Below are positions 18,099 to 26,325 of a DNA stretch of 64,000 bases, piece by piece. Source of the DNA: Bacteroidia bacterium (GTDB lineage Bacteria; Bacteroidota; Bacteroidia; Bacteroidales; Prolixibacteraceae); assembly GCA_026391315.1 (NCBI GenBank), contig JAPLDT010000019.1, forward strand, positions 1-64,000. The letters are read 5' to 3'. Under the pieces are notes generated by a model, which worked only from the letters and a program-made list of their open reading frames with translations, had not been told where the DNA came from and did not search any database. How positions within the stretch are numbered: the first letter of the stretch is position 1; each line of letters opens with the position of its first letter. The position numbers and the translations under genes are program-made.

Positions 18099-19232
18099 AT
18101 GAAAAAATTAATATTAGGTGTAATATGCTTGGTTGGTAGTGCTTTGCTCTCTTCGTCCTGCCAAAAAGCTGGATCAATTGAAACTGACGTTACACCGGTA
18201 AATTTTGATGCCGCTTATGTGGTTAATGGTCAGAGCAATACCATTTCTGTTATAAATCTCTCATCCAACACTGTTGACAAAACCATCAGTTTGCCAATGC
18301 TTCAGAGCAGTTCTGTTACGGGAATGATGGGATCCGGCATGGTGAATATGTGGCCGCATCAAATATCCCTTTCTCCGGATAAAAGCAAGATGGTCATCTC
18401 CTTTCCGGGGAGTGATTTCACCGGAGGTTCAGGAATGATGCTCTCCTCCTTTACATCCGGAAGTATGATGGGCAATCTCACAGCCTCGTTGCAAACTCAA
18501 GGCAAAATACTGATATTGGACGCTGTAACCGGAGCAACCATCAAAGAGCTTACGCTTGATGGAATTGCGTTTAATGCAGTTTACTCTCCCGATGGCAAAG
18601 AATTGTGGACCGCCATTATGCTGCCTGTCGGGAAAGTTAAGGTCTTTGATGCCAACACTTATGCCTTGTCAAGTACCATTACAGTAGGCCAGATGCCTGC
18701 CGAAGTCTCCTTCTCAGACGATGGTAAGAAGGTTTTTGTGGCAAATGGTATGTCAAACAATGTGACGGTAGTCGATGCAATCACCAAACAAATTCTTGAA
18801 ACGACAACTTCTGGCAACTATCCGGTTGGCGCATGGCCAGGGATGGGCGGTATGATGTATGTTGACAACGAAAAAGACCAGACCATCAACATGATGAACA
18901 GTACAACCGGTATGATGACAGGCACGGTGCAGCTTGGATTTACACCCGGGATGGCCGCTGCAAATACGATGATGAACCAGATGTGGGTGACTGATCCCAG
19001 TGGTAATAAAGTTCATGTTTGGACAAATACCAACACCGGATATGTGATGAGTGGAACCATAACCGTGGGAAATGGCGCATCTTCTATTGCTTTTAACAAA
19101 GAAGGTACGACCTGCTATGTAACCAATGAGACAGATGAAACTGTCTCTGTCATCAATGTGGTTACCATGAAGGAGATGATGAAAATTAATGTTGGCAAAA
19201 AACCCAACTACATCGTCCTGAGATATCAATAA
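18099..19232 (+). CDS. methionine-rich YVTN-type beta-propeller lipoprotein
   Basis: A 377-residue lipoprotein with lipobox LSSSC (Cys21). The mature part is a YncE-like beta-propeller of repeated blades with patterns such as AYVVNGQSNTISVINLSSNT, KVFVANGMSNNVTVVDAIT and CYVTNETDETVSVINVVT. The loops are unusually rich in Met and Gly (GMMGSGMVNMWPH, GMGGMMYVD, TTGMMTGT), a composition typical of periplasmic Cu+/Ag+ binders. Its place between the HMA protein and metal-binding lipoproteins supports a copper role. Proteins of this class are usually annotated only as YncE-like. Confidence 0.7.
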   Translation: MKKLILGVICLVGSALLSSSCQKAGSIETDVTPVNFDAAYVVNGQSNTISVINLSSNTVDKTISLPMLQSSSVTGMMGSGMVNMWPHQISLSPDKSKMVISFPGSDFTGGSGMMLSSFTSGSMMGNLTASLQTQGKILILDAVTGATIKELTLDGIAFNAVYSPDGKELWTAIMLPVGKVKVFDANTYALSSTITVGQMPAEVSFSDDGKKVFVANGMSNNVTVVDAITKQILETTTSGNYPVGAWPGMGGMMYVDNEKDQTINMMNSTTGMMTGTVQLGFTPGMAAANTMMNQMWVTDPSGNKVHVWTNTNTGYVMSGTITVGNGASSIAFNKEGTTCYVTNETDETVSVINVVTMKEMMKINVGKKPNYIVLRYQ

Positions 19233-19276
19233 ATGACCGATGATCAAATTAATACACATTATATAAATAGAATATC

Positions 19277-19603
19277 ATGGGAATAAAATTGGGAAATTAT
19301 TCGTTTATAGGACCGCTGGAATCGATTGACAAGATCAATGACAGATCAGGGATGTATGCAATAGTTTGCAAAGTGGGCAATGAAGATTTTTTGTTGGATG
19401 TCGGTGAGAGTTCAAAATTGCGGACACGAATTGAAAATCATGACAAGAAAGAGTGCTGGATTAAACACTGCAATGGAAAATTGACAGTTTTTGTTCACTA
19501 TACACCGTTTTTAAAACAACAGAAAAGAATATTGATAGAACATGAATTAAGGGAACTATTTCAACCAGGATGCAAAACAGAAACAAGTTTATGGTTCAAA
19601 TGA
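19277..19603 (+). CDS. small GIY-YIG-like domain protein
   Basis: A 108-residue soluble protein. SGMYAIVC, then FLLDVGESSKLRTRIENHD, follows the GIY...YIG-x-S-x-x-L-x-x-R-x-x-x-H pattern of the GIY-YIG nuclease fold, and a later IEHELRELFQPGCKTET matches the position of the C-terminal Glu/Asn motif. The catalytic status is unclear because the tyrosine of YIG is replaced (DVG). Its presence in a copper cluster is unexplained. Its stop codon overlaps the next start (ATGA at 19600-19603). Confidence 0.5.
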   Translation: MGIKLGNYSFIGPLESIDKINDRSGMYAIVCKVGNEDFLLDVGESSKLRTRIENHDKKECWIKHCNGKLTVFVHYTPFLKQQKRILIEHELRELFQPGCKTETSLWFK

Positions 19604-19890
19604 AAAAATTTGTTACGCTGATATTACTGACAGTGTCCTTAATTGCTTTCACTGGCTGTGGAAGGCATATTGCCCAGCAAAAAACAGTTAATCAGAATGT
19701 TACTTATCTCTGTCCGATGCACAATATGTATATTACGTCAGCTCCAGGCAAATGTCCAAAATGTGGAATGCAACTGATTTCTTTTGATGATTACCGAAAA
19801 TCAAAATCTGGTACCTCGAACCAAAACAAAATGCCTGATAGTCATACCGGCGTTGGGGGAAGTAGCGGCGGTCATGCAGGTCATCATTAA
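19600..19890 (+). CDS. heavy-metal-binding-domain lipoprotein
   Basis: A 96-residue lipoprotein. The start is taken as the ATG at 19600, which overlaps the previous stop and gives a proper signal peptide with lipobox IAFTGC (Cys20); ten codons further upstream are also open. The mature part has the heavy-metal-binding domain YLCPMHNMYITSAPGKCPKC followed by GMQL, also found at the N-terminus of CusB in this cluster. The tail is His/Gly rich (SHTGVGGSSGGHAGHH). Probably binds periplasmic Cu+ or Ag+. Confidence 0.75.
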   Translation: MKKFVTLILLTVSLIAFTGCGRHIAQQKTVNQNVTYLCPMHNMYITSAPGKCPKCGMQLISFDDYRKSKSGTSNQNKMPDSHTGVGGSSGGHAGHH

Positions 19891-19904
19891 TCTTTAAATA
19901 CAAT

Positions 19905-20224
19905 ATGATAATGAAAAAGTTTTTTATTGGTATCTTAATCGTCGTTATGGTTTCGACATTTTCTTCCTGTATGATGATGATGCCAGGCCACATGGCAGGC
20001 ACTATGCAAGGAGATCACAACCATGAACATTCAAATGGAAAGATCGATCCGGTTTGTGGAAAACAAGTGATCAGTGTCTGGCAGTTTTTAAAAATGATCC
20101 TGGCCACTTTGTACAAAAACAAGAGAATGAAAACCATAAAAAAACTTGGGCAAAGGCAGGCATGATAGGAGGTGCAGTTGCCATGACGGCCATGATGGTG
20201 GTGATGCTGACCCGGGTACTGTAA
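19905..20224 (+). pseudogene. broken YHS-domain lipoprotein (frameshift and internal deletion)
   Basis: The reading frame from 19905 gives a lipoprotein (lipobox FSSC, Cys22; Met/His-rich start; then the YHS opening KIDPVCGK) that changes at about 20065 into an unrelated basic tail and stops at 20165. In another forward frame the continuation reads CLAVFKNDPGHFVQKQENEN and then a hydrophobic helix GGAVAMTAMMVVML to a stop at 20224, as expected for the second half of a YHS domain plus a membrane anchor. About 18 residues of the domain are missing between the halves. A shortened lipoprotein may still be made. Confidence 0.6.
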
Positions 20225-20260
20225 TTTTCAGATACATTTTCTGTAAAAAAACTATGATGT

Positions 20261-23200
20261 ATGTTTAATCGACTCGTCAAATATTTTCTTGAAAACAGGC
20301 TGATTACCTTTATTTTCCTCATCTCTTTCGTGGTGCTTGGAATGGTATTTATGCCGTTCAATTGGAAATCTGAATTCTTTCCACGTGATCCGATTGCGGT
20401 AGATGCCATTCCGGATATAGGTGATAATCAGCAAATTGTAGCTACAGAATGGATGGGGAGGTCTCCCAAAGATATTCAGGATCAGGTTACTTACCCTTTG
20501 ACAACCGCCCTGCTTGGGATCCCGGGCGTTCAAACGGTGCGCAGTACCTCCATGTTTGGAATGTCGTTCATTTACATCATTTTCAAAGACAACGTAGAGT
20601 TTTACTGGAGCAGGTCCCGGATTCTGGAAAAGCTTAACTCACTACCCTCAGGCACCTTACCCGCCGGTGTTCAGCCAACTTTGGGGCCTGACGCGACTGC
20701 ATTGGGTCAGATTTTCTGGTACACCCTCGAAGGGCGCGACCCCAAAAGCGGAAAACCAAACGGAGGCTGGAACCCTCAGGAATTAAGGTCTGTCCAGGAT
20801 TTCTATGTAAAATACGGTCTTTCAACTGCCGAAGGTGTTTCTGAAGTGGCCTCCGCAGGTGGATTTATCAAGGAATACCAGGTCGACCTGAACCCGGAAG
20901 CCTTGAAAGCATTCAATGTTTCGGCGATGGACGTGATGAATGCCGTGCGTAAAAGCAACCTGGACATTGGCGCTGAAACAATGGAATTGAACAATGTGGA
21001 GTACATTATCAGGGGTTTGGGCTATGTCAAAAACCTAGAGGATCTTGAACTTTCAGTTGTTACTGTTCGCAACAATGTCCCGGTACGCATCAAGGATGTG
21101 GCCCGGGTTGCATTTGGCCCGGCAACCCGTCGCGGTGGTTTGGACAAATCTGGTTCCGAAGCAGTTGGTGCTGTCGTTGTTGCACGCTATGGTTCAAATC
21201 CCATGGAGGTAATCAACAATGTAAAGGAAAAGATAAAGGAGATTCAGGCCGGTCTGCCCCAAAAAACTTTGCCCGATGGTACTGTTTCCAAAGTTACAAT
21301 TGTTCCGTTTTACGATCGCACCGGGTTAATTATGGAGACCATCGGAACCCTGGAATCTGCCCTTTCGCACGAAATCCTGATAAGTATTATTGTCATTATT
21401 GTGCTTGTCATGAACCTGAGGGCATCGCTCATCGTAGCCGGATTGCTACCAATTGGCGTATTGATGACTTTTATCCTGATGCGCATTTTTGGTGTAGAAG
21501 CCAATATCGTGGCCCTATCGGGGATTGCCATAGCCATTGGAGTAATGGTTGATATCGGGATAGTGGATGTTGAGAACATTCTCAGGCATCTGGAAATGCC
21601 GGAAAACAGAGGCATCAAAGGGAAGAAACTGATGTCGGTTATCTACCTTGCGACAACAGAAGTTCGGGCTGCTGTTGTCACTTCCATTGCCACCACCATT
21701 GTCAGCTTTTTGCCTGTTTTTGCCATGCAGGCGGCCGAAGGAAAGCTTTTTCATCCGTTGGCATTCACCAAAACATTTGCCCTGATTTCAGCCTTCCTTC
21801 TTGGCATCATTGTTTTGCCCACTTTGACGCATATCTTTTTCAATATTCGTGTTGATACAAAGAAAATTAGCCGTATTTGGAATGGCAGTTTGATGATCGC
21901 AGGTGTTCTTTTTGCTTTGATCTGGCACACATGGCCTGCCCTGGCCCTGACCGCGGTAGGTATCAATAACCTGCTTAGTGAACGCTGGCCGGAACATCGC
22001 AAAGAATTTCCGAATTACATCAACATTGCCATCACCGTGCTGGTGGCATCCTGGTACCTTACCATCGAGTGGCTTCCTTTGGGCGCTCACAACAGCGCCT
22101 TCGTCAACTTTCTGTTTGTTGGCGGAATTATTGCCATCATTCTTGCTGCCTTGATGTCTATGGTCCATTTTTATGAAAACATTATACGTTGGGCACTGGC
22201 ACACAAAAGTAAATTTTTGATCATCCCTGCCGTTACCTTATTGTTTGGACTGTTGGTATGGCTGGGATTCGACAAAACATTTGGTTTTATTGCTGCCGGA
22301 GCCGAAAAATTAGGTTGGAAAAGTTTCAGGCAGACAGCCATTTGGCAGGGACCCTCAAAAACTTTTCCGGGTACGGGAAAAGAGTTTATGCCATCCTTAA
22401 ACGAAGGTTCCTTCCTGTTGATGCCAACCAGCATGCCCCATTCAAGTATCGAAAAAAATCTTCAATACATCGAAACCCTCGACAAGCGACTTTCAGTTAT
22501 TCCTGAAGTGGAAGTAGCAGTAGGCAAGTGGGGACGTGTCAATTCAGCCCTCGACCCTGCACCCGTGCAAATGTTTGAGAATACCATCAACTACCGGTCA
22601 GAATACATTCTCGACGAAAATGGACAGCGGAAAAAGTTTAAAGTAGATAAGAATGGTGATTTTGTTTTGGATTTGCCGAGAATAAGAAATACAGTTGAAA
22701 TAGATAGAAATAAGGTAAAAATAAATGGAAATAAGGCAGAAATAAATGGAAATAAGGCAGATACTGATGGAAATACTATTGAAATAAATGGAAATAAAAT
22801 AGACACCAAAAATATTCAGGAAATTAGGTTTAATAAAGAGAATGAAATTTTTAAGGTTTTGATTGGTGATCATTGGATTCTTGTTAAAAAAGCAGACCCC
22901 AATATTTCAATCTATTTCAATCTATTTCAATCTATTTCAAAGAATATCAATGCATATCTGATTTCTGATAGCAATGGTGAGTATTTCCGTCAATGGCGGC
23001 CTGAGATTAAAAAGCCAAATGACATTTGGAACGAGATTGTAAAGGTGACCAACATTCCCGGATTGACCTCTGCTCCAAAGCTGCAACCCATTGAAGCCCG
23101 ACTGGTGATGCTTTCAACAGGCATGCGTGCGCCCATGGGCCTTAAAGTATTTGGTCCCGACCTGGAATCCATAGAGAAAGGAGGCATGCAGCTTGAGCAG

Positions 23201-24298
23201 GCCTTGAAAGAGGTGCCATCGATCAAAGCATCAGCCGTTTTCTACGACCGCGCCGTTGGTGCTCCCTACCTCGAAATCAAACTCAACCGGGAAGCGATGG
23301 CCCGCTATGGCATGACTGTCAATGATGTGCAGGAGATTCTTCAGGTGGCTGTTGGCGGTATGGCATTGAGCAATTCTGTCGAAGGGCGGGAGCGCTTCCC
23401 CATTCGTGTTCGGTATGCCCGCGAATTGCGCGATAATCCGGATGACCTCAAACGTATCCTGATCCCCGCAATGAACGGCGTACAAATTCCACTGAGTGAA
23501 ATTGCCGATATCGATTACACCCGCGGTGCACAGATGATCAGAAGCGAGAATACTTTCCTGAACGGCTATGTTATTTTCGATAAGAACGAAGGCAAAGCGG
23601 AGGTGGATGTTGTAGAGGAAGCAACAAATTTCCTCCAGCAGAAGTTGAGTTCGGGCACCCTCATTTTGCCTGTCGGAGTATCTTATAAATTCGCAGGAAA
23701 TTACGAACATCAGATGAGGGCTACCAAACGGCTGGCAATTGTCATTCCAATAAGTTTGCTCCTGATATTGTTATTGTTGTTTTTTCAATTTAGAACTTTA
23801 ACAGCTTCATTTATACATTTTTCCGGCGTCTTTGTAGCCTTTGCCGGTGGGTTTATCATGCTGTGGCTGTATGGCCAGGCCTGGTTCCTCAATTTTTCTG
23901 TGGCTGGTATAAACCTGCGGGATATGTTCCAAATGCATCCTATCAACCTGAGCGTGGCCGTCTGGGTCGGTTTTATCGCCCTCTTCGGAATAGCTACCAA
24001 TGATGGAGTAATAATGGGCACCTATATTCATCAGGTATTTGAAGACCGGCATCCTGCTACGGTTCACGATGTACGCGAAGCAGTGGTATCAGCCGGTATG
24101 AAACGTGTACGGCCGGCCATGATGACCACGGCTGTTGCTGTAATCGCATTGTTGCCTGTCTTGTCATCGAATGGCAAAGGCTCTGATATCATGATCCCTA
24201 TGGCCATACCCATGTTTGGCGGCATGGTGATTCAGGTGATGACGGTATTTGTTGTGCCGCTATTTCAGGCGATGTGGAGGGAGAGAGGATTGAAATAA
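20261..24298 (+). CDS. cusA: CusA/CzcA-type heavy-metal efflux RND transporter with repeat-derived insert
   Basis: The proton-driven inner-membrane pump of a Cus-type Cu+/Ag+ tripartite system. Visible features are the first helix (about 14-30), the porter-domain motif EWMGRSPKDIQDQVTYPL, the RND helices with GIAIAIGVMVDIGIVDVEN and the second helix bundle ending with GIATNDGVIMGTYIHQVFE. At 1345 residues it exceeds E. coli CusA (1047). Some of the excess is usual for Bacteroidota, but residues of about 810-900 are a low-complexity insert of NGNK repeats. CusC and CusB genes follow, after a four-helix-bundle gene. Confidence 0.92.
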   Translation: MFNRLVKYFLENRLITFIFLISFVVLGMVFMPFNWKSEFFPRDPIAVDAIPDIGDNQQIVATEWMGRSPKDIQDQVTYPLTTALLGIPGVQTVRSTSMFGMSFIYIIFKDNVEFYWSRSRILEKLNSLPSGTLPAGVQPTLGPDATALGQIFWYTLEGRDPKSGKPNGGWNPQELRSVQDFYVKYGLSTAEGVSEVASAGGFIKEYQVDLNPEALKAFNVSAMDVMNAVRKSNLDIGAETMELNNVEYIIRGLGYVKNLEDLELSVVTVRNNVPVRIKDVARVAFGPATRRGGLDKSGSEAVGAVVVARYGSNPMEVINNVKEKIKEIQAGLPQKTLPDGTVSKVTIVPFYDRTGLIMETIGTLESALSHEILISIIVIIVLVMNLRASLIVAGLLPIGVLMTFILMRIFGVEANIVALSGIAIAIGVMVDIGIVDVENILRHLEMPENRGIKGKKLMSVIYLATTEVRAAVVTSIATTIVSFLPVFAMQAAEGKLFHPLAFTKTFALISAFLLGIIVLPTLTHIFFNIRVDTKKISRIWNGSLMIAGVLFALIWHTWPALALTAVGINNLLSERWPEHRKEFPNYINIAITVLVASWYLTIEWLPLGAHNSAFVNFLFVGGIIAIILAALMSMVHFYENIIRWALAHKSKFLIIPAVTLLFGLLVWLGFDKTFGFIAAGAEKLGWKSFRQTAIWQGPSKTFPGTGKEFMPSLNEGSFLLMPTSMPHSSIEKNLQYIETLDKRLSVIPEVEVAVGKWGRVNSALDPAPVQMFENTINYRSEYILDENGQRKKFKVDKNGDFVLDLPRIRNTVEIDRNKVKINGNKAEINGNKADTDGNTIEINGNKIDTKNIQEIRFNKENEIFKVLIGDHWILVKKADPNISIYFNLFQSISKNINAYLISDSNGEYFRQWRPEIKKPNDIWNEIVKVTNIPGLTSAPKLQPIEARLVMLSTGMRAPMGLKVFGPDLESIEKGGMQLEQALKEVPSIKASAVFYDRAVGAPYLEIKLNREAMARYGMTVNDVQEILQVAVGGMALSNSVEGRERFPIRVRYARELRDNPDDLKRILIPAMNGVQIPLSEIADIDYTRGAQMIRSENTFLNGYVIFDKNEGKAEVDVVEEATNFLQQKLSSGTLILPVGVSYKFAGNYEHQMRATKRLAIVIPISLLLILLLLFFQFRTLTASFIHFSGVFVAFAGGFIMLWLYGQAWFLNFSVAGINLRDMFQMHPINLSVAVWVGFIALFGIATNDGVIMGTYIHQVFEDRHPATVHDVREAVVSAGMKRVRPAMMTTAVAVIALLPVLSSNGKGSDIMIPMAIPMFGGMVIQVMTVFVVPLFQAMWRERGLK
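22690..22960. repeat. GGAAATAAAT/ATTTCAATCT repeat inside the cusA coding sequence
   Basis: The left part holds tandem GAAATAAATGGAAATAAG units (about 22690-22800) and the right part tandem CTATTTCAAT units (about 22905-22940). The same units lie directly after the cusA stop (24290-24325), in the cusC signal-peptide region (24885-24935) and at the 3' end of hisC (45635-45660). The insert keeps the cusA frame open and codes for KINGNKAEINGNK and IYFNLFQSIS. Confidence 0.75.
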
Positions 24299-24443
24299 AT
24301 GGAAATAAATGGAAATAAAGGGGATCAAATGAAATAAGGAAATACATGTTAAAATTCTTCTGAATGTCAAATATTTAGGGTAAATTATAGTAAATAATTT
24401 TCTTATAGAAAGCTCTGGATATATTGAATTAAAGAATCTTGAA

Positions 24444-24803
24444 GTGTATCAAATTTCAAGGCAGCTATCCGCCATAGTATGGAAGATATTCTGCAGAATG
24501 AATTTAGAAGACAAAAAGTATATGGGAGATCAGTTCTTAAGATCGGCAGACTCAGTAGGAGCCAATATTGCTGAAGGTTACGGACGATACCATTATCTGG
24601 ATAAAGTAAGGTTTTATCACAATGCAAGGGGATCTCATTTAGAGGCATTTACACATTGGCTAGAATTACTATCGGAAAGGGAGAAAATTTCTATGGAAGA
24701 ATTTGAAACCATTCGTGTCAAAGCATCAATTCTGCAAATAAAGCTGAATAATTTTATTGCATCTACAACCAAAAAGGGAAGGGAAAAACATGATAAAATT
24801 TAA
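24444..24803 (+). CDS. four-helix-bundle protein (S23/IVP-like)
   Basis: About 120 residues of the four-helix-bundle family related to the protein encoded in some 23S rRNA intervening sequences. Typical segments are LEVYQISRQLSAIVW, FLRSADSVGANIAEGYGRY and LEAFTHWLELL. The given start is GTG at 24444, but ELKNLEVYQ reads in frame upstream as in relatives, and no ATG precedes it before the stop at 24381-24383. The true start may be a rare codon, or the gene may have lost its start. It separates cusA from cusC and overlaps the cusC start. Function unknown. Confidence 0.65.
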   Translation: MYQISRQLSAIVWKIFCRMNLEDKKYMGDQFLRSADSVGANIAEGYGRYHYLDKVRFYHNARGSHLEAFTHWLELLSEREKISMEEFETIRVKASILQIKLNNFIASTTKKGREKHDKI

Positions 24804-26307
24804 GAAACATACTGATCAATTATTAGAAACAATAAAAAGGAATATCGGTGTTCATTCTCAAAAAAACCATGTTCCAAGAAATCTCTTTTTATTTCTATTT
24901 ATTTCCATTTATATCAACCTATTTCAATCTATTACCACATACGCCCAAACTGATTCTCTGCAATATTACCTGGAAACTGCTGCCAAAAACAATCCCACAG
25001 TTTTGCAAAAATTTGATGAATATCAGGCTTCACTGCAAAAAGTACCCCAGGTTGGAAGCCTGCCGGATCCGGAGTTGAGCCTTGGGGTTTTCCTCAGTCC
25101 AATGGAACTGGTTGGTGGAAATCAGGTAGCCGATATCCGTCTGATGCAGATGTTTCCCTGGTTCGGAGTTTTGAAGAATGCCAAAGATGAAATGAGTTTG
25201 ATGGCAAAAGCGAAATACGAAACGTTTCGGGATGCTAAATTGCAGGTCTTCTACGATGTACAACGTACCTGGTACGAATTGAATAAGGTCAAACAGAATA
25301 TCCGCATTTCGGAGAAAAATATAGAGCTACTTCGCACAATTGAAAGATTGGCTGTTGTCAGGTTCAAAGCTGCTCCGCCAGGAAACAGTCCTGCATCAGC
25401 AGGCAATACATCATTTCAGCCCTCCCCAAAAAGTACTTCCAGCGGCACATCCGGCATGAATAGTATGGGAGGCAATTCGGGCAGTTCAGCCTCGGTTCAG
25501 GCCACTTCGTCCATGCCCGGCAACTCCATGGGATCTTCTTCCGGAAGCTCCGGCCTTTCGGATGTCTATCGCATACAAATCGAAATTGGTGACCTGCAAA
25601 ACAACATTGATTTGTTAAAAACCCGGTTAATTACAACAGCTGCACAGTTTAACGGCTTCTTGAACAGACCACAAAATACTATTGTTTCTCTCCCGGATAC
25701 TTTACTGGCCGAAAGATTCCAGCCTTCCTCGTTATCAATATCCGACAGCATTTTAAAAAACAACCCGATGTTGGGTATGCTTCAACTTGAACAGAAGTCC
25801 CTCGAATCCCGCAAGCAAATGGTTACCAGGATGGGCTACCCAATGGTTGGTTTTGGAGTAAATTATTCGCTTATCAATAAAAGTGCAATGTCCACATCGC
25901 CCATGAACGGGAAAGATATGATCATGCCAATGATCACCGCGACTTTGCCAATTTACCGGAAAAAGTATCGGGCAATGCGCGAAGAAACCGACTTTTTGAA
26001 ATCGGCCAATACCCAAAGTTACAAGGCTACTGCTAATTCGCTGCAAACCGAGTATTATCAGGCCATACAGCTGTATCAAGATGCACGGCGCCGGATAAAA
26101 CTCTATGCTGATCAATATTTGCTAGCCTCAAAATCACTCGATATCCTGTTCAAAAGTTTTGCATCATCAGGTGCCAGTCTCACTGATATTTTGCGTGTCA
26201 GGCAGCAGACACTTGATTATGAATACAAACAAACGGAAGCTGTTGCCGATTACAATACCTCAATAGCCTGGCTCAAACGATTAATGGCATTTTCACAAAT
26301 TCAGTAA
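24790..26307 (+). CDS. cusC: outer-membrane efflux protein, CusC/TolC family
   Basis: The outer-membrane channel of the Cus-type pump. The ATG at 24790 follows a purine-rich AAGGGAAGGG and is preferred to an upstream in-frame TTG. The N-terminus is long: a signal sequence ends at TTYAQ (about residue 48), and its hydrophobic core FLFISIYINLFQSI is encoded by the same repeat found in cusA. The mature part has the TolC-like helices, split by a Ser/Gly/Met-rich linker (about 197-260) with SGMNSMGGNSGSS. The 3' half contains LPIYRKKYRAMREE and TDILRVRQQTLDYEYKQTEA, typical of the family. Confidence 0.85.
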   Translation: MIKFKKHTDQLLETIKRNIGVHSQKNHVPRNLFLFLFISIYINLFQSITTYAQTDSLQYYLETAAKNNPTVLQKFDEYQASLQKVPQVGSLPDPELSLGVFLSPMELVGGNQVADIRLMQMFPWFGVLKNAKDEMSLMAKAKYETFRDAKLQVFYDVQRTWYELNKVKQNIRISEKNIELLRTIERLAVVRFKAAPPGNSPASAGNTSFQPSPKSTSSGTSGMNSMGGNSGSSASVQATSSMPGNSMGSSSGSSGLSDVYRIQIEIGDLQNNIDLLKTRLITTAAQFNGFLNRPQNTIVSLPDTLLAERFQPSSLSISDSILKNNPMLGMLQLEQKSLESRKQMVTRMGYPMVGFGVNYSLINKSAMSTSPMNGKDMIMPMITATLPIYRKKYRAMREETDFLKSANTQSYKATANSLQTEYYQAIQLYQDARRRIKLYADQYLLASKSLDILFKSFASSGASLTDILRVRQQTLDYEYKQTEAVADYNTSIAWLKRLMAFSQIQ

Positions 26308-26325
26308 TGCGAAAATTCAAATAAG

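Noticed and set aside
22690-22960. Intein or separate domain inserted in CusA
   Set aside because: No intein splice motifs; the sequence is low-complexity and copies intergenic DNA repeats.
24444-24803. 23S rRNA intervening sequence
   Set aside because: The four-helix-bundle gene resembles IVP proteins, but no rRNA sequence flanks it.
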